From assembly GCF_016920785.2 (NCBI RefSeq), contig NW_024609857.1, positions 193,143,027 to 193,207,026 of the forward strand: a DNA stretch of 64,000 nt, in the 5' to 3' direction. This document shows, one piece after another, positions 42,059-53,240 of the stretch (position 1 is the first letter of the stretch; each line of letters opens with the position of its first letter). The notes below the pieces were generated by a model that worked only from the letters and a program-made list of their open reading frames with translations, searched no databases and had not been told where the DNA came from. Position numbers and translations under genes: made by a program. Source of the stretch: Ixodes scapularis. Lineage: Eukaryota; Arthropoda; Arachnida; Ixodida; Ixodidae.

Positions 42059-42500
42059 AGTGATCAGTGGTTCGTGTTGCTCCAGGTGCTTGAGTGAGAC
42101 TTTTTGAAGTGAAGTAGTGTGTGTTTGGCAGCTGTCGCAAATGCTAGCAAGCGACGCGGGGTTTCGGCTTCCATAGCGCGGTTTGTTACTTTCGTCTTCC
42201 TCTTTGCTTTCTTATCGTGCTTTTGTTTCGCTCTCGCGTGCAAATGCCGACTTTTTGGAGAAGACAGCTTCTGTAAATTGGCGCCGTTACTCTGTAAAGT
42301 GGTGCCTGATGAGTGATCGCGACAGCGAGTCTTTCTGCAACCATGTCGCCCCGAAAGATTACAAGCTGAATGCTATTTGGCTGGAGGCAATCGGGCGTTC
42401 GCGTAGTGACAAGCGCGTCTAGGCGTGTTCTCGTCATTTCGCTCCGGAGGTCCTCGAGATTTGCATCGGGTGCACCGAACGTCCGGGACCGAGACATAGC
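42059..42500 (+). repeat. Second copy of the THAP-type 5' exon region
   Basis: Aligns with 21297-21690 of the TTAA element, including GGTGCTTGAGTGAGACTTTT and GCGACGCGGGGTTTCGGCTT. The frame reads MSDRDSESFCNHVAPKDYK, LNAIWLEAIGRSRSDKRV, a TAG, then ACSRHFAPEVLEICIGC. The W-L-x-A-I-G-R and C-S-R-H-F pieces are THAP features. No TTAA-type ends were found around this copy, so it is either a truncated transposon or the 5' end of a THAP gene that the transposon resembles. Confidence 0.55.
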
Positions 42501-43507
42501 TGTTACGTATCACTCCCGGCAGTTTCTTTTTATAGGAAAAACGCTCCAGGTTAGAGACGTAAAACAATACTAAATTTTCGTAATACCGGTAAGAAAGCCT
42601 GACTCAAGATATGTTTTCTGGTGTTGCCGCGAGTCTTGAAATCTAGTAATATTGTTTCTTTGAAAAATTGATTGAAATACTTGTGCAACAATTAAAATTA
42701 ATTCTTACCCCCAAAACTGAAAATAGATTGCACCGGCACTAAACACTGCAATCGAGCAATAGATTGATTGCAATGTTCAACACCAGTGTACTGCATTTCA
42801 GCATGATTTATTAAACTTAATGAAAAATATTTATTAAATTTAAGCTAATTAGCTTAATGATCTACATTTGCTTTGTTCAGGGTGTTGATTTAAGAGATGG
42901 GTGCTATACCCAGAGACAATTCAAATAATGTATTAAGTACGAGTAATATTTGCTCCGCCTCTCCATGTTTATGCGACAATTGACGGCAGTCACCGGCCAA
43001 GTCAGATTCAAAAATAAGACTGCCATATATAGAGATAGTTCGAACTTAGCGTACGTAGAGAGGGGCGGGGGTCCGATGTCGGCTGCGTCGTTACTGTTGT
43101 GTAGGTGGTGTTTGCTTATGTGTTCTGTGCATTCTGTGTGTTCAGTGATGTATTTGCACCTTCGAGGTAGCGTTCAGAAGTCCAGAGAATTTGAAAAAAA
43201 GACAATTCAGAGCGCGCTGGCACAAGAGATATACGAAAACCCATACACCCTTCTTAAGCAGACCATATAAATGGCTAAATACACCAAAGGAAAAGTCATA
43301 GGCAGCTGTAGCATGCTGGCTATAGTGAGCCAGCCATTAGAACAGCCAAAGAGCGCTATGGCTGGACGGTGATGGGCAAAGCTAGAGGCCCGTAAAGACG
43401 ACCATAAATAATGCTAAAGACAGACATAGACAATTCTTTAGCTAAATGGGCCAAATAGCTAAAGCCGGCCATTCAAAGAATTTTCTATAGCTGACCATAG
43501 TACATTT
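42501..43507. other. Unassigned sequence left of truncated Gypsy B
   Basis: AT-rich, with CTATAGCT/GGCTAAAT words repeated in 43270-43505 next to the Gypsy B break. An open frame at 42950-43270 (106 codons) has no recognised domain. Confidence 0.35.
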
Positions 43508-44495
43508 TTGTATGGGAACAGTACGACCGAGAGGCCCGCCATAACAGGTGGACACCGGAACTGTGTCTTCAGAATGTTTACTTCGCCCTGGAAGAAACCG
43601 CGCGGAACTGGTTCAAGAACCACGAAGCATCGATCACATCCTGGGAGCAACTCAAGGCTGAGTTACGAAGAACATTCACCTCCAACAATAAAGAGAACGC
43701 TCCGAAGACCTTGTTCAAGCGAGGGTTCAAGGCCCTAACGAGAGCGTTGTTAGCTTTGTTCGAAGACGTTCTTCGACTGAGGAGCCACACTGATCCTGAC
43801 GCCCCTGAAGCAAAGAAGCTGAAGGTTCTAATGAGGGGCGAAGGAAACTATCTTCGGAGGCCTTGTGCGGAACCCACCAAGGACCATCGAGAGTTTCATT
43901 ACGGAAGCCACGAACATCAGGCCTGTTCTGCAAGCCCGAGCCAGCCACAAACAGAGGCTACCCAGCGTCAGCGCGGTCCCGCAGTCCCCTTGTGACCTTG
44001 CCCACGGCAGCCCAGGTATTCGTCAGCTGATTTGCGACGTAGTCCGGGAGGAGAAGCTTCTGCCGACTGCTAAGCGCCCGGCCTCAATCTCCATTGCCGA
44101 GGTTGTTCGAGACGAGGTTCAGCGAGCGTTCCTGCCGAATGCCCCTGCCACCGTGACCGCAGCCGATGAGCCGACGCTGACCTACGCCGCAGTGGCCCGA
44201 CGACCGTCGCCAGCTTCTCAACATTACCCGATGGCTCCAAGACGAGACTCACCAACGCAGGCGTACCCCCGACGCAACGACGAAGGACTTCAGTACGACC
44301 GCCGAGACCAACCGGCGCCAAGGAAAACCGACATGTGGAGAACAGCGGATCGACGAGCCAACTGCTATCATTGCGGTGAAGCCGACCACATTTACCGTCG
44401 ATGCTTCTACCGACAATTGGGGCTGCGTGGGTTCCACCCGAACGAGCCACGCCCCAGGTACGGCGAACGCCTTCGCGATATCGCGGAGTATCTCC
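43508..44495 (+). pseudogene. gag: Gypsy B gag, first part with zinc knuckle
   Basis: Starts abruptly at WEQYDREARHNRW, then NVYFALEETARNWFKNHEAS, a frameshift near 43850, then GLVRNPPRTIESFITEATN. Downstream, 43865-44495 is open and ends with TDMWRTADRRANCYHCGEAD and HIYRRCFYRQLG. This is a C-x2-C-x4-H-x4-C zinc knuckle (CYHCGEADHIYRRC) that binds element RNA. Gypsy C cuts it after RDIAEY. Confidence 0.8.
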
Positions 44496-44603
44496 TGTAT
44501 CAGTCAGCGAGGCATCCGGTTCAGCGGGTAGGAAGCAAGTGGTTCGTCTTTATTGTCGTCTTTCACTCAGTGTGGCGGTGGCGCTAATATCAAGACTGTT
44601 ACA
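44496..44603 (-). repeat. Gypsy C 3' LTR
   Basis: On the plus strand it runs TGTATCAGTCAGCGAGGCAT ... AAGACTGTTACA; on the element strand TGTAACAG...CTGATACA. It differs from the other LTR at about three bases. Confidence 0.9.
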
Positions 44604-44704
44604 TCTCCCTTTCTTTGGACTATGAAAAACCAACAAGAAATACATACGAAGATAAACAAAATACACAAAACATGAAATATAAAAAGCAATAACTCAAAAG
44701 CCCG

Positions 44705-45800
44705 TTAAGCTTGCTGCTGGAAGTTCTGATCGTTGCTCAGCCTTTGGGGTCGCCGCACAGTTCGGGTTGATGTCCGTGCAACACATGGTGTAAGTTCACT
44801 AGCCCGATCATCCTCTGTTCTCGCTGCGGAGTTGACTGCAGCTGGGGAGATGGTCGGAGTTCTCGTTGAGGTAGCGACTGTGGTTGGGATGGCTGGATCA
44901 TCATGCTGCACTGTGGGGGTCAATGCAGCCGGTGCAGCTTGAATGCTGGTCAGGGCACAGGCTGGGGAATCCTCCAGGTGCTCCTCAAAGTAATCGGAAC
45001 TCTGCAGGTCTTCATTCGTCGGTCGCAGGTGTCCTCTGTTGCGTCGATATTCCCGGCCATCCTGCGTGGCAACCAGTGAAGAACGAGGCGCCACGTTCCT
45101 TAACACTTGGCCTTTTGTGACCCACTGTACTTTGTCCCTCAGACATACCACGTCACCTTCCCGTAGTGGCTTCAAAAAACATCCTTTGGTGTTATCCTGT
45201 GTGTGTTTTATGGCCGGTTTTGAAACTGCTGGCGTGAAGTCAGGAAGCCGGGACCTAATGCGGCGTCCCATTAGAAGCTCGCTGGGGCACCGGCCATCCT
45301 CCAGGGGTGTAGACCTGTAACCAAGCAATTCCAGCCAGAAGTCTTCATTAGCTTCAGCAGTTTTCCGCAGTATTCGCTTTACCACTTGCACACCCTTTTC
45401 TGCAAGTCCGTTGGAAAGTGGAAAATGCGGACTGGACGTGGTGCGCTTAAAATCATACTTCAAAGCGAAACTCTGGAACTGACGTGACGAGAACTGTGGA
45501 CCGTTGTCGCTGCACACCTCTAGAGGTATTCCGTGTCTAGCAAACATGCTGCTTAATGTCCAAATAACAGTTTCTGCTGTTGCCTCTCTGAGCCTCTCTA
45601 CCTCTGGGAAGTTGGAAAAGGCATCATAGGCAACTAGGTACGTGTTCCCCGCCTGCTCAAAGAGGTCAACACCAACACGCGTCCATGGTAAGCCTGGAAC
45701 CTCACGCATCATTAGTGGCTCGTTCGGTTGCTTGTACGCAAACTGTTGACAGATTGAGCACCGGTGAATCATTCTCGTGATATCTTCGTTAATGCCGGGT
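44705..45800 (-). pseudogene. Gypsy C integrase, long open part
   Basis: A minus-strand frame of 355 codons holds CSICQQFAYKQPNEPLMM (second half of the HHCC finger), TRVGVDLFEQAGNTYLVAYD, EVCSDNGPQFSSRQF and HFPLSNGLAEKGVQVVKRIL. The D-D-E catalytic triad is intact. A basic C-terminal region (GDVVCLRDKVQWVTKGQV) and a Ser/Thr/Pro-rich tail ending ...QNFQQQA complete it. One TGA (45788-45800 region), where a Trp would be expected (F-W-P-G), separates it from the upstream frame. Confidence 0.85.
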
Positions 45801-46970
45801 CAGAAAACTAGCTGTCTTGCTCGTGCTTTACACTTATTGATACCAAGATGGCCATCGTGTATCCTCTCGAGTATTCGCTGGCGCATGGTCTCTGGGATGA
45901 CCACCTTTACGCCCTTAAACAAAACTCCGGATACCTCTGTTAATTCCCCGGTGAAAGGTTTGCACTGTCCATGAATAGGGAGGTTTGCTCGGAGACAGTT
46001 AATTACGTTCGTAAGGACAGTGTCCCCAGCAGTTTCACGCACGAGCTGAATCTCAGTTGCTTCGCTTACGAGGCTGTGCTGAAGCTCCAATGCATGCAGC
46101 TCAACATCGGTTAGTTCTGTGCCGCTTGACTGCCCAGAGGGAAGTGCTCTCGAAAGGACGTCTGGAACCACCAACTCTCTGCCAGGGATGTACGTCAGCT
46201 GGAACTCATACTTCATTAGCCTCAAGAAGAAACGCTGCAAGCGCAGTGGCATATCTCCTACACTTTTTTTGCGATCGCAATCAGAGGCTTATGGTCAGTT
46301 TCCGCTATAACTGGCCGTCCGTACACAAAGTGGTGGAATTTTTCAAGACTCCAAGAGCTCTTTCTCAATTTGCGAATAGCATGTTTCCGCACTAGAAAAT
46401 ACTCTTGAAGCGTAGGCCACTGGTTTCCATCCCTCAACATGTCGTTGTAAGAGCGCCGCGCCTATCCCATATTTTGAAGCATCCGAAGATACTTTCGTGG
46501 GTTTTGCCGGATCAAAGAGTGCGAGCACTGGGGTTGTAGATATGAGATTTTTCAAATGTTCCCATTCCCTTTGGTGTGCGTCAGACCACTCGAACACTGA
46601 GCTGTCTTTAATAACTCCGCGCATTAACGTTGTCCTCAAGGACAAGTTAGGCAAAAATTTACCAAAGTAGTTTGTAAATCCCGATAATCTTTGCACTTCT
46701 TTCTTACTTACTGGTTGTGGAAAATTGTGAATGCCCTTAACGAGTGTTGGGCTTGGGGAGATACCATTTTCATTGATAACGTACCCCAAGAGCTCAATTT
46801 CCTTGCGGGCGAGTTTGCACTTGCTCATGTTGAACGTGAGACCCTCTTGACTGGCTCTCTGCATTACAACGCGTAATCTGTCATTGTGCTCGGCCTGTGT
46901 TCTACCCCACACCAGGATGTCATCGATGTACACTCGAACTCCAGGTAAACCCTCAAGCATTTGAGACATG
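45800..46970 (-). pseudogene. pol: Gypsy C reverse transcriptase C-terminus, RNase H and integrase finger
   Basis: The frame at 46343-46969 reads VRVYIDDILVWGRTQAEHND (Y-I-D-D catalytic motif intact), CKLARKEIELLGYVINENG, QRLSGFTNYFGKFLPNLS, and RNase H KVSSDASKYGIGAALLQRH and YASRVFSSAETCYSQIEKEL. A one-base shift near 46350 leads to KFHHFVYGRPVIAETDHKPL. Then 45800-46252 gives YEFQLTYIPGRELVVPDVLS and ILERIHDGHLGINKCKARAR (the HH of the HHCC finger). Confidence 0.85.
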
Positions 46971-47888
46971 TTCTTTTGAAATACTTCTGGTGCAGAAGCT
47001 ATTCCAAACGGTAGCCGGAGGTACTGGTATCTTCCAAATGAAATAGCAAATGTGCAGATTCTCGTGGTCTGATCATCTAACGGTATTTGGTGAAACCCGG
47101 AATTTGATTCGAGGGTTGAAAACCATCATGCATCAGAGAGCTCTGCCTCAATGTCTTCCCTTTTGGGAAGTTGGTAATGCTCTCGCTTCACCCACTCGTT
47201 TATGTTCCGGGGATCCAGACATACCCTGAGCTGTCCGTCTTTTTTTAGCGCAATAACCAAAGGACTCACCTAGTCAGTTGGCTCATCCACTTTCCGGATA
47301 ACGTTGGCGGCGGTTAAGCGCTGCAGCTCTCTCTCCAGCGGCTGCCGTAAAGCTTGGGGGACTCGCCGGGCTGCTTGCACCGTTGGCGTGGCTCCTTCCT
47401 TCAGCACCATGTGGTATGCCCGTTTCACACAACATAACCCCTGGAACACCTCGGGGAATTCGGAGGTCACTGCACTCAAGTTATCGCAGGAAACTGCCGA
47501 AACACGATTCACGAGTCCAAGGAGTTCACTGGCCTGGAGACCGAGAATGGGAGCCCGCGACTTTTTTACAATGAAGAACTCAATGAGTTCTTTTGTGTTG
47601 TTGCACTCCACAGTCAAGGATGCTTTTCCTGCGTGTGCAATTACGCAAAACTGCCGTGCTCCTTCGCAAATCCGCACTCCTGCCTGCTCGTTTCCACCAC
47701 GACAGTGGCAACAAGTTTGCTTGGGCTCCAGTATCAATCTTCAGCATGATATCCTTATCAGCTACCTTCGCCGGTATCATCTTCTCTGCTTGATTACTTG
47801 CAGAAGTGCGTGCTCCCACCTCCAGAATTTCAAAGTCCCTCCCGGTATCCGCGGCTTGAACGTCGTTTCCGTTAGTTATCGCGTTCAC
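46970..47888 (-). pseudogene. pro: Gypsy C protease and reverse transcriptase N-terminus
   Basis: Protease: VADKDIMLKIDTGAQANLLP (D-T-G-A) in the frame ending near 47580, then a shift into SRAPILGLQASELLGLVN. Polymerase: VFQGLCCVKRAYHMVLKEGA, RRVPQALRQPLERELQRL, NVIRKVDEPTD, a TAG where Trp is expected, VSPLVIALKKDGQLRVCLDP, a TGA, then WFSTLESNSGFHQIPLDDQT and LPFGIASAPEVFQKNMSQML. Confidence 0.85.
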
Positions 47889-48616
47889 TCGTTGCTTCGG
47901 ACAGCAAAACGCGAAATGACCTTGGCGATGGCATCTCCTGCATCCCTTTCCTGTTGCTGGACAGCATGTTCTTTGTGAATGAAGTTACACTTCTGACAGC
48001 GGTCTCGTCTAGGTGGTGCTTCCACTGGCACCGTCGAACGTCTTTTAGTTGTCTGGGGAATACTGAGAACGGACTCTTCTGGCTTGTCCCAAACATTGTT
48101 TTGTTTTTCTGCTATTTCGTTCGCTTTACACATGTCCTCTGCTCTGGTAAGCGATAAGTCCTGCTCTCGCAACAGTCTTTGACGTAGTTTTTTGTTCGAT
48201 ATACCATACACTATCAGATCTCTGATCATCGAGTCTGCCAAACTGCTAAATTCGCAGGTCTTAGCCTTCAACAAAAGGTCTCTGTAGAATTGCTCAAACA
48301 GCTCACCTTCTGCTTGCTCTCGCATCCTGAATACGTAACGCTCGTACGTTTCGTTCTTCTTGGGAGAACAGTAGTTATGAAACTTTTCTACCACGGCCTC
48401 GTAGGTTTGCTCCCCCTCGACGTTGAAGGTGTCGTAGACTTCCACGGCCTGCTCCCCGGCAACATGCAGCAACAACGTGATCTTCTGTCCCTCCTTCCTT
48501 TTGGCGGGTGGCTCCGTAGCCGTCATGAAGATTTCGAACCGTTGCTTGAAACGCCTCCAGTTCTCAGCAACGTTGCCTGAAAACTGGAGCGGCTCCGGCG
48601 GTTTCAGTCCTTCCAT
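47885..48616 (-). pseudogene. gag: Gypsy C gag
   Basis: A 243-codon minus-strand frame from ATG: MEGLKPPEPLQFSGNVAENW, RRFKQRFEIFMTATEPPAKR, then the capsid helices including GISNKKLRQRLLREQDLSL. The zinc-knuckle region begins RCQKCNFIHKEHA. A one-base insertion then moves the second knuckle, CRRCHRQGHFAFCC, into the next frame, which continues straight into the protease. Without that shift Gag and Pol would be one frame, as in Mag-type elements. Confidence 0.85.
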
Positions 48617-48668
48617 GGCTGAGGCTACCGCAGGGCTTGTGATGACGTTCGAACGACTTCTGACACCA

Positions 48669-48776
48669 TGTATCAGTCAGCGAGGCATCCGGTTCAGCGG
48701 GTAGGAAGCAAGTGCTTCGTCTTTATTGTCGTATTTCACTCAGTGTGGCGGTGGCGCTAGTATCAAGACTGTTACA
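48669..48776 (-). repeat. Gypsy C 5' LTR
   Basis: Pair of 44496-44603. On the element strand it is followed by a TGGTGTCAGAAG-like sequence where the primer-binding site is expected. Confidence 0.9.
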
Positions 48777-48781
48777 TCTCC

Positions 48782-49750
48782 GACGCTCGCCTTCCTCAGC
48801 GCCGTCTCTCCGCCATAAAGCCCGCGGCACATCCCCATGACATTCAGCGTCCCCAGCGCCACGACCCCGCCAATTGAGCCTGTCTCCCCTGCGTCGCAGG
48901 GAAATCTAAGTGCGGCAACGCCTGGAGGAGACGTTGCCGAGGACAACCGAAGCAAAGAGCCTCTAAGAACGCCGGAGCGCTCCCACTCACCCGACGCCAG
49001 GAAACGCAACAACGCCCCTGCAAGGGTGCCCAACAACCTGGACGTTGTTATCGACGGCCACGACGCATCGGTTCTCGTGGACACCGGAGCAGGCTACTCA
49101 GTCTTGAGTGGGAATCCCTCTCGCCGCCTTCGAAAAGTCACGACGCCGTGGGATATACCTCAAATACGAACCGCCGGAGGACACCTCATTACACAAGTCG
49201 GGAGATGCACTGCTCACGTTGAGATCACGCTGAGACGTGCCCTGTCAAGTTCGTCGTTCTGCAAGACTGTGCGAGGGACGTTATCCTCGGAATAGGCTCT
49301 CTTTGCGAGTATGGCGCAGTCATCAACCTCGGGGCAGACCAGTTGAAGCTGCGAAAACCTGTTCTGCCGCCGGTGGAGACCAACACGACGTTAACCGCGA
49401 TCCGAGTTATTACCGATCATGTGAACCTGCCACCGCGGTCGAGCGTTTTCGTAACCGTCATAACCCTACGCAGCCATGCACGGTGAAGCTCTTTTGGAAG
49501 GCAGCGTCCAAATGCTCTTTGAAAAAGGAATTGGTAAAAAGGAGCCGCAGCACCTAACGAAGGGTGCCACCTACCGTGGACCACGTCGAGGAGCTTCAGG
49601 CGCCAGCCGTGGTCGCCGCAATCGCTTAGAAAACCCTGTCGTCCCAGCAGATGAGCACGCCGTAACCGCAGCTCGACATCGACCTCGAGCTCCCAGCTCA
49701 TAAGCGGCGGCAACTGGTTGATCCCCTCGCCGAATACAATGACTGTTTTG
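48782..49750 (+). pseudogene. pro: Gypsy B gag end and protease
   Basis: Gag resumes as RRSPSSAPSLRHKARG-like sequence. The frame at 48837-49295 then gives a Pro/Ser-rich stretch and the protease NNLDVVIDGHDASVLVDTG, AGYSVLSG and QIRTAGGHLITQVGRCTAHV. The D-T-G-A motif is intact. A shift near 49220 and a stop at 49293 break it. Downstream frames to 49750 hold diverged linker sequence parallel to 37330-37800 in Gypsy A. Confidence 0.75.
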
Positions 49751-50604
49751 CCACGTGGTCGAAAGTTCGTCAAACAGCAATGGCGAAACATCGTATTGTT
49801 ACCGACGACGACGCGCTCCCTGTCTACCAGTCACTGTATCGAGTCTCCTTAGAGGAAAGGAGGGTGATTCAAGATCAAGTCCAGGAAATGCTCGGCGACG
49901 ACATCATTCAACCTTCAAGAAGTTCGCGGGCAGCCCCAGTAGACTAGTCCTTCTAAAGAAGGGAGGAACCCTGGCGTTGTGCGTGGACTATCGTCGAGTG
50001 AACGCTGTGACTAAGAAGGACGTCTATCCGCTCTCCCGCCTCGACGATACCTTAGACCGACTGCACCAATCCCGATATTTTTCGTCGATGGACCTGAAGA
50101 ATGGTTACTGGCAGGTTGAAGTCGACGAACGGGACCGCGAGAAAACCGCTTTCGCCGCACCCGACGGACTGAACCAGTTCAAAGGGATGCCGTTCGGTCT
50201 TTGCACAGCACTAGCCACCTTCCAGCGTGTCATGGATAACGTGCTGGCAGGTCTGAAATGACAGCGCTGGCTCATCTACCTGAATGATGTCGTGGTATTT
50301 TCAAGGAATTTCGACGAAGACCTGAGACGACTCCGAGCCGTGCTTCAAGCCATCAAGACCGCAGGCCTGTCACTCACGGCAACAAAGTGTCGGTTCGCTT
50401 ATGATGAACTGAAGTTCTTTGGCCACGTCGTGAACAACAAAGGTTGTCTCCCTGACCCCGAGAAGACCCGTTGCGTTAGCTGCTTTCACGCCGCCGTTTG
50501 AAAAGAAGGCCGTAAGAAGATTTCTTGTACCCTGTGCCTCCTACAGACGGTTTGTCCGGGACTTCGCTAAGCTTTCCGCACCGCTTACGCACCTCACGAA
50601 GGGC
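49750..50604 (+). pseudogene. pol: Gypsy B reverse transcriptase
   Basis: Blocks: LVLLKKGGTLALCVDYRRVN, KKDVYPLSRLDDTLDRLHQS, YFSSMDLKNGYWQVEVDERD, MPFGLCTALATFQRVMDNVL, a TGA, then WLIYLNDVVVFSRNFDEDLR. The catalytic Y-L-D-D is Y-L-N-D, so the enzyme is inactive. The frame continues to KTRCVSCFHAAV, and after a shift to ...SAPLTHLTK, where the SINE array enters. Confidence 0.8.
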
Positions 50605-50969
50605 TTTGATAAGTAATGCAAAGGTGCAAGCGAGCTGGACAAGAATGACGAAAATAATCGCTGGAGAAGGGGACAAGATGGAGAAAGGAAAAACACAAAT
50701 CTCCAAACAGAGCTAGGTGGTTCGATACCCGGCCCAGGTGGACTTTTTCGGTCGCGCACCAGTCACCTAGCTGTGTTTGGAAATTTGTGTTTGTCCTTTG
50801 TTCCTCTTGTTCCCCTTCACCAGGGATTATTTTCTTCACTCTTGTCCAGCTCGCTTGCACATTTGCATTTGATTGCATTATTAATCATAATCCTAAATTG
50901 CAAGCTTCACCCTTGTTGGTTTTAGACTGGTGGCCGCTGATAAAACCCGTTTGCTCTACTCACGCTCAA

Positions 50970-51046
50970 CCCCTGGTTAGCTCAGTTGGTAGGAGCGCTC
51001 GACTGGAAATGGAGAGGTCCTGGGTTCGATATCCGGACCAGGCGGA
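50970..51046 (+). repeat. tRNA-like SINE head, unit 2
   Basis: A box TAGCTCAGTTGG (50978-50989), a Gly/Gly-rich D loop with one extra base (GTAGGAGC), and B box GGTTCGATATCC with one extra base (51023-51034). The extra bases and weak acceptor pairing mark it as a SINE head, not a tRNA gene. Confidence 0.7.
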
Positions 51047-51273
51047 TTTTTTCGGTCACGCACTAGTCACGTAGCTTTGCTTAGATATTTATATTTGTCC
51101 CTTTTCCCTCTTGTTCCCATTCTCCAGGAATTATTCTCGTCATTTTGTTCCAGCTCGCTTGCACATTTACATTTAATTGCACGATTAATCATAACCTTAA
51201 ATTTCAAGCTTCACCCTTGTTGGTGTTAGACTGGCGGCAGCAGATAAAACCTGTTTCTCTGCTGACGTCTAAC

Positions 51274-51346
51274 CCCTGGTTAGCTCAGTTGGTAGAGCGC
51301 TCCGCTGGAAATGGAGAAATCCCGGGTTCTATACCCGGACCGGGCG
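51274..51346 (+). repeat. tRNA-like SINE head, unit 3
   Basis: A box TAGCTCAGTTGG (51281-51292) with a good D arm (GCTC/GAGC). The anticodon stem CTCCG/TGGAG has loop CTGGAAA (GGA in the anticodon position). The T arm CCGGG/CCCGG has B box GGTTCTATACC (51325-51335). The acceptor stem pairs poorly, so it is tRNA-derived rather than functional. Confidence 0.7.
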
Positions 51347-51460
51347 GATTGTTTTGGTCGCGCACCAGTCACCTGGCTGCGTTTGGAGATTTGAGTTTTT
51401 CCTTTGCCCCTCTTGTCCCCCTTCTCCAGGGATTATTTTCGTCATTTCGTCACGAAGGGC

Positions 51461-52315
51461 GCCGTGAAGTTTGAATGGACAGAAGAACACCAGCGTTCAT
51501 TCCATGAGCTCAAACAAAGACTCCAGACGCTCTAATTCTTGGCCATTTCGGCTAGTTCGCTGAAACAGAGATCCACACGGACGCCAGTAACACCGGACTT
51601 GGCGCGGTACTATTCGAAAGGCAGGACGGGGCAGAGGGAGTCATCGTGTGAGTCAGACGCTGTCTAAGGCGGAGGAGAACTACTCAACTACTAAAAAAGA
51701 GTGCCTTGCTCTCGTCTGGGTAATAACAAAGTTCCGCCCATATTTGTATGGAAGTACTTTTCGCGTGGTCGCGGACCACCACTCGCTGTGCTGGTTCGCG
51801 AATCTGAAGGACCCCCCCGGACGCCTCGCCCGGTGGAGATTACGACTGCAGGAGTTCGACGTGACTGTGTTCTGCAAGTCCGGCAGGAAGCACAATGACA
51901 CCGACTGCCTGTCAAGAGCCCCAGTCGAGGCCGATCCTGCCTGCATCGAAGACGACAACGATGAGTGTTTCTTCGGCGCCCTGAATGTCAACGACATGGC
52001 AGCACTCCAACGAGACGACTCTGAACTGCGAGCACTCATCGAGAACCTTGAGGGACAAGCGAGTGCGGTTCCCCGTGGTTTCTTACGAATCCTTCCTACC
52101 CTCTCCATACGTCAAGGGGTTCTGTACAAATGGAACTTTCTGAACAACACAGCGTGGCTGTTGGTTATTCATTCCAGCCTTCGAGAAGAAATCTTCCAAG
52201 GATTCCAGAACGACCCAACGGCTGGACACCTTGGCTACAGCAGGACGCTCGCCAGGATTCGAGAAACGTTCTGCTGGCTCAGGCTAGCGAAGACCTTTCA
52301 CCTCTACACTTGATC
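51461..52315 (+). pseudogene. Gypsy B RNase H and integrase finger
   Basis: KFEWTEEHQRSFHELKQRLQ leads into RNase H pieces. The 51648-52313 frame reads LSKAEENYSTTKKECLALVW, ITKFRPYLYGSTFRVVADHH and RKHNDTDCLSRAPVEADPAC. The integrase finger follows: FQNDPTAGHLGYSRTLARIR and FCWLRLAKTFHLYT, then a TGA where the Cys pair should start. Several stops near 51530-51650. Confidence 0.8.
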
Positions 52316-53240
52316 ATGCCACGAGTGTCAGCGACGCAAGAAACCGCCGACGAAGCCGTCAGGACTTTGGCATCCGATTGCTCCCCCGTTCCCGCCGTTC
52401 AAGCAGATTGGAATGGATTTACTTGGCCCTTTCGCGCTCTCAACGTCGGGAAAGCGCTGATAGTCGTCGCCACAGATTATCTCACACGGTACGCCGAGAC
52501 GAAAGCCCCTCCATCGGGTGTTTAAGTAGCCGAGGCTTTCATTGAGCCCATTGCCCTGGCACGACGCCCCCGGAATCCTCATTACAGATCGTAAATCATC
52601 GTTCATGGCCCAGCGGACGCAAGAGATCCTTCGTTTTAGTGGCACTGGCCACCGTCAAACCACTGCGTACCGTCCGCAGACAAACGGACTAACAAAACGG
52701 CTAAATAAAACCATCGTCGACACGATCTTCATGCATGTCGACGTAGAGCACAATACTTGGGACGATGTGTTACCCTACGTCACGTTCGCTTACAGCACGG
52801 CGGTGCAAAAGACCAGAGAAATAATCCCGTTTCAGCTGGTTCATGGCAGAAAAGTAATGAAAAGGCTTAACGCTACGTTACCCCACGAACCAGCTGACGA
52901 TGGGAGCCCCGACGCCCAGGTGGTTGATCAACGAGCCGAAAAAGTCCGCCAGCTCGCCCGACCCCGAATTCGAGATCAACAGCGTGCCAACGCTACCCGG
53001 TACAACCTTTGCTGCCGGAACGTCTACTTTCAACCCGGAGACCGGGTATGGCTGTGGACACCGATACGGCGCCGCGGCCTGAACGAAAATCTTCTGAAAC
53101 GCTATTCCGAACCCTACAAGATCATCCGACGCCTCGGCGAATTGAACTACTAGGTTCTTCCCGACGGAACGCGCCCATCTGCAAGACGCCAGCTACGACC
53201 CAAGGTGGTGCACGTCGTACGGCTCAAGCCGTATGTTACG
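52316..53240 (+). pseudogene. Gypsy B integrase core and C-terminal module
   Basis: The finger's CHECQRRKK equivalent and the first catalytic Asp (IGMDLLGPF) are present in shifted frames near 52310-52440. The long frame at 52542-53153 has ILITDRKSSFMAQRTQEIL and NGLTKRLNKTIVDTIFMHV, where the catalytic Glu is Lys. QPGDRVWLWTPIRRRGLNEN and YSEPYKIIRRLGELNY (GPY/F-like) follow. Confidence 0.8.

Larger units (their letters stand above)
44496..48776 (-). mobile_element. Gypsy C: nearly intact Mag-like LTR retrotransposon, antisense
   Basis: Two 108-bp LTRs with about 3 substitutions, 5-bp target duplication TCTCC (44491-44495 and 48777-48781), and all expected Gag-Pol domains within 4281 bp. 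Very short LTRs recall the Mag lineage of Ty3/Gypsy. Lesions are few: three in-frame stops and two or three single-base shifts. It is the best preserved, hence probably youngest, large insertion in the window. Confidence 0.9.
50594..51460 (+). mobile_element. Tandem tRNA-derived SINE array, 11-bp target duplication
   Basis: TCACGAAGGGC at 50594-50604 and 51450-51460 flanks an 845-bp insert. It begins with an inverted copy of the SINE body (50605-50715), followed by two or three direct copies (about 50716-50965, 50966-51270, 51271-51449). The body unit includes GGTCGCGCACCAGTCACCTA, CTCCAGGGATTATTTTCGTC and CCAGCTCGCTTGCACATTT. Two units carry full tRNA-like heads. Confidence 0.85.
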
